From Clostridiales bacterium UBA1246 (GTDB taxonomy: Bacteria; Bacillota; Clostridia; Oscillospirales; Oscillospiraceae), in contig DBWE01000013.1 of NCBI GenBank assembly GCA_002308315.1, positions 9,768 through 15,017 of the forward strand: 5,250 bases of DNA, written 5' to 3'. Of the stretch, positions 1 to 5,250 are shown one piece after another. Made by a program: the position numbers and the translations under genes. How positions within the stretch are numbered: position 1 is the stretch's first letter; each line of letters opens with the position of its first letter. The notes beneath the pieces are model-generated. The model was not told where the DNA came from, searched no databases, and saw nothing but the letters and a program-made list of their open reading frames with translations.

Positions 1-18
1 CTGTGCGTTTTTACTCAT
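1..18 (-). CDS. Probable start of the next operon gene, only six codons visible
   Basis: After the aldo/keto reductase stop, a 32-base AT-rich spacer on the minus strand holds a GGAG (29-32), followed ten bases later by an ATG at 16-18. The codons MSKNAQ then run open to the window edge. No hairpin or T-run terminator lies in the spacer, which fits continuation of the operon. Nothing can be said about function, and six codons could also be chance. Confidence 0.45.
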
Positions 19-50
19 GGAATTCTGACTCCGCTCTTTTTTATTTTTCA

Positions 51-893
51 TCAGTACATTTGCTGCCGTTTATAGCTCCAGATATCCTGATGGTCGGTAT
101 TCGTGTTAAGCGCGTCCAGCGCTTCCGTATCCTGCGGGCCGATCTCAAAATCGAATATTTCCAGGTTGTGGGCGATGTGCTCCGGATCGGACGAGCGCGT
201 CAGCGGAACAAAGCCCTTCTGTATGCTCCAGCGCAGCGCCAGCTGCCCGACGTCTTTGCCGTAACGGGCCGCCACAGCCTCGAACTGCGGGGTTTTGAGT
301 ATACCGCGTCCCATGGGCGACCAGGCCTCGATCGCCATGCCGCGCTCGCGGCAGAAGCGCACGAGCCCCCTCTGCTGAAAGCCCGGATGCAGCTCCAGCT
401 GATTGACCTCCGGCAGGGGCAGCCCCGCGTCCGTAAGCTGCAGCAGATGACGCTCGAGAAAATTGCACACTCCTATGTGCCGCGCTTTTCCCTTTTCCTT
501 CAATTCCGTCAATGCCTGCCACGCGGCAACGTTTTTTTCGCGGTAATCGTCCTCGCTGCCTCGCGCGACCGGCCAGTGGAGCATGAACATGTCCAGATAA
601 TCCGTGCGCATGCGTTCGAGCGCCTCCTCGAAATCCCGCAGGGCCTCATGATAACCGTGGCGGTCCGGGGCGAGCTTCGTTTCGAGAAAAAGCTCCTCCC
701 GTCTGACTATCCCCCGCCGCACGGCCTCTTCCGCGGCCAGGCCGACGCCCTCCTCGCTTCCGTATACCCGGGCGGTATCTATCAGACGGTGACCGGCGCT
801 TATCGCTTCGAGCACGATCCGCTCCGCCGGTCCGGCAAGATCGGCCGTGCCGAAGCCGATCGCCGGAAGCCACGCCATTTCCGAAACGTTCAT
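51..893 (-). CDS. Aldo/keto reductase family oxidoreductase
   Basis: This 280-residue soluble TIM-barrel protein belongs to the aldo/keto reductase family and looks like the 2,5-diketogluconate-reductase-type bacterial members. The catalytic tetrad is complete: D39 and Y44 (in LIDTARVYG), K73 (in ETKL) and H106 (in LHWP). Other family marks are GFGT (13-16), GVCNF (141-145), NQLELHP (164-170) and AWSPMGRG (190-197). It would reduce a carbonyl to an alcohol with NAD(P)H, but the substrate cannot be read from sequence. The usual I-P-K-S cofactor segment is V-P-L-T-R-S (229-234) without the lysine that contacts the NADPH 2'-phosphate, so the cofactor preference is uncertain. Its ATG overlaps the acyltransferase stop as ATGA, with an AAGGAGAG ribosome site (899-906) five bases upstream, so it is co-translated with the glycan genes. 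A role in sugar modification is only an inference from position, since the colitose pathway needs no further reductase. Confidence 0.93.
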   Translation of the reverse strand: MNVSEMAWLPAIGFGTADLAGPAERIVLEAISAGHRLIDTARVYGSEEGVGLAAEEAVRRGIVRREELFLETKLAPDRHGYHEALRDFEEALERMRTDYLDMFMLHWPVARGSEDDYREKNVAAWQALTELKEKGKARHIGVCNFLERHLLQLTDAGLPLPEVNQLELHPGFQQRGLVRFCRERGMAIEAWSPMGRGILKTPQFEAVAARYGKDVGQLALRWSIQKGFVPLTRSSDPEHIAHNLEIFDFEIGPQDTEALDALNTNTDHQDIWSYKRQQMY

Positions 894-2062
894 TTTTTCT
901 CTCCTTCGTCAGCCGTGCGTCTCCTGTCCGAAAGCAGGCGTCTCAGCCCTTCGGCGCACGCATGGATCGCCATGCAGATCAGCAAATTCAAAGCGGCCCG
1001 AAGCAGTCCGTAACAGTACGCGGAGCCGCCCGAAGCTAATTCGGGCGTCGGCATGATCCTGCCAAGCAGATCGTAGATCTCAAACTGCATCGCCAGCAGG
1101 GCAAAGGCGCTCCTGCTGACGTACGACAGGAAGCTTCCTGCGGGGCGGACAAGCGAGAGCAGCTTTCCCAGCGCCGCGTAAAGCGCCGTGCCGCTGAGCC
1201 CGGCGAGCAGGAAAAGCGGAACGCTCCAAACGCCGCGCGAGCCGTAGATGCGCACGGACATATTCACATAGCCGTTTACGGGGACGATCATCAAATAAAG
1301 CACCCCGAGGACCGCGGCGCCGAGAATGCGGTCGGTCCGGAGCGCGCCGGCCGCGCTCCGGCCTGCGGCGGGCTCGGAATGCTTTTCAAGCAGTCTGTTT
1401 TCCCATTCCCGGTAAAGATACCCCGAAAGCATGAAAAAGGCGCCGGCAAACGCGGTGTCGATGCTCCACGGGAGCAGTACGGGCAGCCCGGAAAGGCAAA
1501 CCGACGCCGAAAGCAGCGCAAGCATCACCAGCGCGGTGCGGGACGCCGTCTTTTCCCGGTTGACAAGATACAGTGCTCCGACGAAGATGAGCTTGGCGCA
1601 CACCAGGCAGCTTATGAACCACAGCGCGCCGTTCTTGTCCAGGAAATACACGTTCGGCTCGCTGCCGAGCGGATAAAGACAGTATCTGGAATACAGCGCA
1701 CCCAAGGCTCCGTGAAGAAGCCGGGCCGCCGAAAAGCTCCCCGCGATCAGCCGGTTTATGCTGTCGACAGCGAGGATGACCGCCGTCCAGCAGAAATACG
1801 GTCTGAGCAGGCGCACGGCGCTCTTTTTGCATCGGGACAGATAAACTCCGGCGCCGGCGTCCGCGGCGATCCGCCCGGAGGTATAGCCCGAGAGGACGAA
1901 AAAAGCGCACATATAGCAGGCGCAGAACCAGTCTCCGTACTTCGGAAAACCGCATCCGTGCGAAATGAGAACGACGATGAGCAAAACGCCTTTTGCGGCG
2001 TCTATGCTCGCGATCCTTCCCTTCCTTTCGCTTCCGCTTTTCGCGATCTCGGATTTGGTCAT
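890..2062 (-). CDS. Acyltransferase-3 family membrane O-acyltransferase
   Basis: This 390-residue integral membrane protein is of the acyltransferase-3 type and resembles the fucose 4-O-acetylase-like group. The N-terminus has the family motif RIASIDAAKGVLLIVVLISHG (17-36) with the conserved His H35, then a second membrane segment ending FFVLSGY (54-60). Further hydrophobic segments lie near 87-100, 147-166, 178-197, 203-215, 246-262, 281-299 and 352-370. NGALWFI (144-150) and a second LSGYLYREW (212-220) match conserved spots. Such proteins move acyl groups, usually acetyl, across the membrane onto sugars, so O-acylation of the glycan built by this operon is the natural inference; donor and acceptor are unknown. 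The C-terminal family position that usually reads like SLxIxxLH is SAFALLAMQ here, with Gln instead of His. The frame opens at a GTG at 2119, but the first 19 residues are Arg-rich and lack a ribosome site, so I start at the ATG at 2062. It ends in an ATGA overlap with the next gene. Confidence 0.88.
   Translation of the reverse strand: MTKSEIAKSGSERKGRIASIDAAKGVLLIVVLISHGCGFPKYGDWFCACYMCAFFVLSGYTSGRIAADAGAGVYLSRCKKSAVRLLRPYFCWTAVILAVDSINRLIAGSFSAARLLHGALGALYSRYCLYPLGSEPNVYFLDKNGALWFISCLVCAKLIFVGALYLVNREKTASRTALVMLALLSASVCLSGLPVLLPWSIDTAFAGAFFMLSGYLYREWENRLLEKHSEPAAGRSAAGALRTDRILGAAVLGVLYLMIVPVNGYVNMSVRIYGSRGVWSVPLFLLAGLSGTALYAALGKLLSLVRPAGSFLSYVSRSAFALLAMQFEIYDLLGRIMPTPELASGGSAYCYGLLRAALNLLICMAIHACAEGLRRLLSDRRRTADEGEKK
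891..906 (-). promoter_or_regulatory. ATGA coupled start and ribosome site of the aldo/keto reductase
   Basis: The AAGGAGAG at 899-906 lies five bases before the ATG at 891-893. That ATG shares its last two bases with the TGA stop (890-892) of the acyltransferase. This fixes the reductase start and points to translational coupling within one mRNA. Confidence 0.8.
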
Positions 2063-2074
2063 CGTGCGTTCAGG

Positions 2075-2083
2075 CTCCTCCCC
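2075..2083 (-). promoter_or_regulatory. Ribosome binding site that decides the acyltransferase start
   Basis: On the minus strand this reads GGGGAGGAG, 12 bases before the ATG at 2060-2062. It is the only purine-rich site between the fcl stop and the conserved N-terminus of the acyltransferase. The spacing is longer than ideal, but the competing in-frame GTG at 2117-2119 has only a pyrimidine-rich stretch upstream. Confidence 0.6.
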
Positions 2084-2138
2084 GCGCCGTCGCAGACGCA
2101 GTGTATTGCGTTTGATCACCCGGAAAAAGGCGAAGGGA

Positions 2139-3068
2139 TCACCCGTTCGTCTTCAGATACCAGTCGCGGACCTGCTCCAGTCCCGATACGATATCGGTCT
2201 TTGCTCTCCAGCCGAGAGCGTTTATCCTGCCGCTGTCCAGCATACGCCGCATCATTCCGTCCGGCTTGTCCGGATCGCAGACTATCTCTCCCTCGTAACC
2301 GACGATGCGCCCGATCGTTTTGGAAAGCTCGAGGATCGATATCTCTCTTCCGCTGCCCATATTGACGGTCTCGTCTCCGTCGTAATTATCCATCAGAAAC
2401 AGGCATCCGTCGGCAAGATCGTCCGTGAACAGGAACTCACGCAGGGCTTTTCCGGTCCCCCACAGCTCCACGCGGGGCGCTCCGGTCTTTTTCGCGTTGA
2501 GGTATTTCATGATAAGCGCGGGTATCACATGGGATCTCTGCGGGTCGAAGCAGTCGTTCGGGCCGTAGGCATTGGCGGGGATCGCGCTGATAAAGTTCGC
2601 TCCGTACTGCCGCTTCATGTAGGAGCACAGACGGCAGGCGCATATTTTCGCAAGCGCGTATCCTTCATTGGTGATCTCCGGCAGCCCGGTCAGAAGCTGC
2701 TCCTCCTTCATGGGCTGAGCGCATTCCTTCGGATACTGGCATGCGCTGCCGAGATACAGCAGCTTTTTCACGCCGCTGCGGAAGGCCGACCACAGCACGT
2801 TCTGAGCTATCGCCATATTTACCGAAAAGAAATCCGCGGGAGCCTCGGAATTTGCCTTTATTCCTCCCACGAGACCGGCGGCGGCAAAAACGTAGTCGGG
2901 GCGCTGAGTTTGGAAGAATTCTTCCGTCGCGCAGGCGTCAGTCAGGTCAAGCTCCGCGTGAGTTCTGAGCAGAAGCCGCTCATATCCCTCCGCCCGCAGC
3001 TTCCTCACTATCGCGGAGCCTACGAGGCCGGTGTGTCCGGCCACATAGATAAGGGCGTTTTTTTCCAT
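2139..3068 (-). CDS. fcl: GDP-L-fucose synthase family epimerase/reductase, probably ColC (GDP-L-colitose synthase)
   Basis: This 309-residue extended SDR enzyme has the Rossmann motif GHTGLVGSA (11-19), the SDR triad S108, Y137 and K141 (in LGSACQYPK and NEGYALAK), and the two acid/base residues of the C3/C5 epimerase step, C110 and H180 (E. coli Fcl Cys109 and His179). It therefore epimerises and then reduces the C4 keto group of a GDP-4-keto-6-deoxy sugar with NAD(P)H. In the fucose pathway it acts on the Gmd product. Next to a ColD-type gene the likelier substrate is the 3-deoxy product, giving GDP-L-colitose; ColC and Fcl are homologous and cannot be told apart by eye. I chose the ATG at 3066-3068, two bases after the colD stop, because a GGGGAG ribosome site (3077-3082) stands eight bases upstream and the Rossmann fold starts at residue 6. 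A longer open frame reaching 3341 only overlaps colD and encodes low-complexity Arg-rich sequence. Confidence 0.92.
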   Translation of the reverse strand: MEKNALIYVAGHTGLVGSAIVRKLRAEGYERLLLRTHAELDLTDACATEEFFQTQRPDYVFAAAGLVGGIKANSEAPADFFSVNMAIAQNVLWSAFRSGVKKLLYLGSACQYPKECAQPMKEEQLLTGLPEITNEGYALAKICACRLCSYMKRQYGANFISAIPANAYGPNDCFDPQRSHVIPALIMKYLNAKKTGAPRVELWGTGKALREFLFTDDLADGCLFLMDNYDGDETVNMGSGREISILELSKTIGRIVGYEGEIVCDPDKPDGMMRRMLDSGRINALGWRAKTDIVSGLEQVRDWYLKTNG

Positions 3069-3070
3069 TT

Positions 3071-4234
3071 TCAGATCTCCCCGAGCGCCTTGCCGAGCCA
3101 GTCGATCTGCTCCCGCATGTCTATGGAATGATTGCCGACGAAGAAGCCGTTGTCGTGTATATAGTCCGCGCCGGTCAGCTCGCCGGAAATGCTCGCGTCC
3201 AGGCGGGAGAACACCGGCTGCCTTGCGAAGTTGCCCGCGACGATGGGCCGCGTTTCGATGCCCCGCTCGCGCAGGTGTGAAACGACGCGGTCGCGCATCC
3301 GCGCGTCCGGCTCCCTCAGCAGCAGGGCGAAGCCGAACCATGAGGAGCGGCCGGTCTCCTTCTGCATGTAAAAGCGCGGGTCGGAGCCGACGGTGCTTTT
3401 GAAATATTCGGCGTTTTTCCTGCGCTGCGCGACAAAGCCCGCGAGCCGTTTCAGCTGCTCGGAGGCGAGCGCGCCTTCCATTTCCAGCGGACGCAGATTG
3501 AAGCCCGGCACCACGAAGCAGAAGCTCTCATAAAAAGGATCGGCGCTTTTCGTATGCAGGCTGCTGTTTTCCGGCAGGTTCCTCGTCCAGCCGTGGGCAC
3601 GGGCAGAGAGCATATAATGATACAGCTCCTCGTCGTCCGTTATGACGAAGCCGCCCTCCATCGTACACAGGTGGTGCGAAAAAAACGTTGAGAACGTTCC
3701 GAACACGCCGAAAGAGCCCGCCTGTTTCCCCTCAAAGCTCGCCCCCATGGACTCGCAGTTGTCCTCCATCAGGATAAGGCCGTGTTTTTTGCAGAAAGCG
3801 GTCAGCTCGTCGAAGCGGTTCGGATTGCCCAGAAGATTAACCGCGAATACGCCTCTGGTGCGTTCGGTAACGGCCTGCTCGGCCTTTTCCACGTCCATGT
3901 TGAGCGTCTCCCGGTCGATATCGACCAGGCGCATTTTCAGTCCCAGCTGCTCCAGCGGGAAATAGGTCGTGCTCCACGAAACGGCGGGTACAAGTACTTC
4001 ATCGCCCTTTTCAAGCCGCCCGGAATACACCATGGCAGATATCGCCAGAAGATTGGCTGTCGAGCCGGAGGAGGTCATCACGGCGTATTTGCTGCCGAAT
4101 TCCTCCGCGGCCGCGCGTTCGGCCGCCGCGACCTTCTCGCCCATCGTGAAGCGGTTTGATTTCAAAACGGCGTCTATCGCCGCGTATTCTTCGCTGCCCC
4201 AGGTGTCGTTGGACAGCGGATATTTTATCTCCAT
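3071..4234 (-). CDS. colD: GDP-4-keto-6-deoxy-D-mannose 3-dehydratase (ColD-like PLP enzyme)
   Basis: This 387-residue protein has the DegT/DnrJ/EryC1 aspartate-aminotransferase fold: an N-terminal YPLSNDTWG segment, the PLP-phosphate loop TSSGSTAN (54-61), and the PLP-ring aspartate in LMEDNCESMGA (D158). The segment that normally carries the Schiff-base lysine reads FSTFFSHHLCTMEGG (181-195), so a His pair (H187-H188) replaces the lysine. In ColD the equivalent His (His188 in the E. coli enzyme) is the catalytic base, and the enzyme removes the C3 hydroxyl instead of transaminating C4, using PMP regenerated with glutamate. The length is nearly identical to ColD (388). The scattered cysteines (148, 160, 190, 239) do not form the 2Fe-2S cluster of the CDP-sugar E1 dehydrase RfbH, which also has a His here. 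The neighbour gmd supplies the substrate. An automatic label of 'aminotransferase' or 'perosamine synthase' would probably be wrong. The assignment is by motif, not by alignment. Confidence 0.88.
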   Translation of the reverse strand: MEIKYPLSNDTWGSEEYAAIDAVLKSNRFTMGEKVAAAERAAAEEFGSKYAVMTSSGSTANLLAISAMVYSGRLEKGDEVLVPAVSWSTTYFPLEQLGLKMRLVDIDRETLNMDVEKAEQAVTERTRGVFAVNLLGNPNRFDELTAFCKKHGLILMEDNCESMGASFEGKQAGSFGVFGTFSTFFSHHLCTMEGGFVITDDEELYHYMLSARAHGWTRNLPENSSLHTKSADPFYESFCFVVPGFNLRPLEMEGALASEQLKRLAGFVAQRRKNAEYFKSTVGSDPRFYMQKETGRSSWFGFALLLREPDARMRDRVVSHLRERGIETRPIVAGNFARQPVFSRLDASISGELTGADYIHDNGFFVGNHSIDMREQIDWLGKALGEI

Positions 4235-4240
4235 ATCGGA

Positions 4241-4248
4241 TCCTCCTC
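4241..4248 (-). promoter_or_regulatory. Strong ribosome binding site of colD, overlapping the gmd stop
   Basis: On the minus strand this reads GAGGAGGA, six bases before the ATG at 4232-4234. The gmd TGA stop (4247-4249) overlaps its 5' end. A ribosome finishing gmd therefore terminates on the binding site of the next gene, which suggests coupled translation and fixes the start of colD. Confidence 0.85.
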
Positions 4249-5250
4249 AAACGCGCCCGGCTTCCGCCAGCGCCCTGTCGTGCTTTGCCATGATCTCCAC
4301 GAGCCGTTCGTACGAGGTCTTCTGCGGGTCCCAGCCCAGCACGGTCTTCGCCTTCGTCGGGTCGCCCAGCAGGTCGACTACGTCCGTGGGGCGGTAAAAC
4401 TCCGGGCTGACCTCCACGAGCACCTTCCCGCTCGCCCTGTCCACGCCCTTTTCGTCCGCGCCCTCGCCCGTCCATTCCAGTTCGATGCCGTTACAGCGGA
4501 AGGCAAGCTCCGTAAACTCGCGCACCGTGTGCTGGACGCCGGTGGCGATGACGAAATCGTCCGGCCGCTCCTGCTGCAGTATCAGCCACATGCATTCCAC
4601 GTAATCCTTCGCGTAGCCCCAGTCGCGCAGGGAGTTAAGATTGCCGAGATAAAGCCTGTCCTGCAGGCCGCAGGCAATGCGCCCCGCCGCCAGCGTGATC
4701 TTTCTCGTAACGAAGCTTTCGCCGCGGCGCTCCGACTCATGGTTGAAAAGTATGCCGTTGCAGGCGAAGATGCCGTAGGCCTCCCGGTATTCCCTGATTA
4801 TCCAATAGGCGTACTGCTTGGCGACCGCGTAGGGCGAATAGGGGTGGAACGGCGTGGTTTCCCTCTGGGGCACCTCCTCCACCTTTCCGAACAGCTCGGA
4901 GGTGGACGCCTGATAGACGCGGCAGGTCTTTTCCATGCCGAGGATGCGGACGGCCTCCACTATCCTCAGCGCGCCGAGCGCGTCGGTATCGGCCGTGTAC
5001 TCCGGCGCGTCGAACGAGACCGCCACGTGGCTCTGCGCGGCAAGGTTGTATATCTCATGCGGCTCGGTTTCCTTTATGATCCGGAGGATGCCGAGAGAAT
5101 CCATAAGATCGCCGTAATGCAGGTGGAAATCGGGCTCGCCGCGCAGATGGTCGATGTTCGGCCTTGCCTCCACGGAGGAGCGGCGTATTATGCCGTGCAC
5201 CTCGTAGCCCTTTTCAAGCAGAAACTCCGCGAGATAGGAGCCGTCCTGTC
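4247..5250 (-). CDS. gmd: GDP-mannose 4,6-dehydratase, N-terminus cut by window edge
   Basis: This is an NAD(P)-dependent short-chain dehydrogenase/reductase of the cytoplasm that converts GDP-D-mannose to GDP-4-keto-6-deoxy-D-mannose, the branch point for GDP-fucose, rhamnose, perosamine and colitose. The frame stays open to the right edge. Its first visible residues, [19 protein letters not shown], are the end of the Rossmann GxxGQDGSYL motif, so only about 12 residues are missing. About 333 residues are visible, giving a full length near 345, slightly short for the family. Counting from the GTG at 5198-5200, the catalytic residues are T100 and E102 (in STSELFG) with Y124 and K128 (in YSPYAVAK), in the spacing known from E. 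coli Gmd. The substrate and cofactor segments [15 protein letters not shown] and [10 protein letters not shown] are also present; the first has Glu where Pro is usual. The GTG at 5200 is internal, not the start. The TGA stop lies inside the ribosome binding site of the next gene, so translation is probably coupled. Confidence 0.96.
   Translation of the reverse strand, partial: QDGSYLAEFLLEKGYEVHGIIRRSSVEARPNIDHLRGEPDFHLHYGDLMDSLGILRIIKETEPHEIYNLAAQSHVAVSFDAPEYTADTDALGALRIVEAVRILGMEKTCRVYQASTSELFGKVEEVPQRETTPFHPYSPYAVAKQYAYWIIREYREAYGIFACNGILFNHESERRGESFVTRKITLAAGRIACGLQDRLYLGNLNSLRDWGYAKDYVECMWLILQQERPDDFVIATGVQHTVREFTELAFRCNGIELEWTGEGADEKGVDRASGKVLVEVSPEFYRPTDVVDLLGDPTKAKTVLGWDPQKTSYERLVEIMAKHDRALAEAGRV

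Noticed and set aside
3..1013. A 336-codon plus-strand open frame opposite the aldo/keto reductase
   Set aside because: It lies antisense to a gene with a complete catalytic tetrad, its translation resembles no family I know, and its composition is that of a GC-rich shadow frame.
2096..2111. Small inverted repeat (5-bp stem ACGCA/TGCGT, 6-base loop) in the gap before the acyltransferase
   Set aside because: It is too short to be a terminator, has no T-run, and such stems are common by chance in GC-rich DNA.
2063..2119. GTG start at 2119 for the acyltransferase, adding 19 residues
   Set aside because: The upstream bases are pyrimidine-rich with no ribosome site, and the added residues are highly basic and unlike the family N-terminus. 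The ATG at 2062 is preferred, though its ribosome site is 12 bases away.
1965..3131. A 388-codon plus-strand open frame opposite the fcl/colC gene
   Set aside because: Antisense to a protein with all expected motifs. The translation is Arg-rich and featureless, with no plausible ribosome site judged by eye.
3069..3341. N-terminal extension of the fcl/colC gene into colD
   Set aside because: The extra 91 codons overlap colD and encode low-complexity Arg-rich sequence. The Rossmann fold begins just after the ATG at 3068, which has a proper ribosome site.
3071..4234. Reading this gene as a GDP-perosamine synthase (C4 aminotransferase)
   Set aside because: The lysine needed for transamination is replaced by His, the known difference between perosamine synthase and ColD.

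Overview
All the coding sequence I can support in this window lies on the minus strand, as one tightly packed gene run read from right to left. The order is gmd (cut by the right edge), a ColD-type PLP enzyme, a GDP-fucose-synthase-family epimerase/reductase, a membrane acyltransferase of the acyltransferase-3 family, an aldo/keto reductase, and what looks like the first six codons of another gene at the left edge. Gaps are 12, 2 and 76 nt, then a 4-nt ATGA overlap, then 32 nt. I see no promoter and no terminator inside, so this is the interior of a longer operon.

The first three genes form a sugar-nucleotide pathway. Gmd turns GDP-D-mannose into GDP-4-keto-6-deoxy-D-mannose. The next enzyme looks like an ordinary sugar aminotransferase, but a His-His pair sits where the PLP-binding lysine should be, and it lacks the iron-sulfur cysteine cluster of the CDP-sugar E1 dehydrases. 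That is the signature of ColD, the GDP-4-keto-6-deoxymannose 3-dehydratase. The third enzyme has the full catalytic set of the Fcl/ColC epimerase-reductases. Read together, they predict GDP-L-colitose (3,6-dideoxy-L-xylo-hexose) rather than GDP-L-fucose or GDP-perosamine. The acyltransferase would then O-acylate a glycan, and the aldo/keto reductase has no established place in the pathway.

The cluster type is that of an O-antigen, capsule or other surface glycan locus. No glycosyltransferase, flippase or polymerase is visible, so the glycan cannot be named. The organism is a bacterium with fairly high GC (about 60 % by eye) and clear GGAGG-type ribosome binding sites. I cannot assign a phylum. 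Colitose is best known from Gram-negative O-antigens, but nothing here proves an outer membrane.

There is no gene-free stretch above 300 bases. The long plus-strand open frames opposite these genes are GC-driven shadows and are not annotated.
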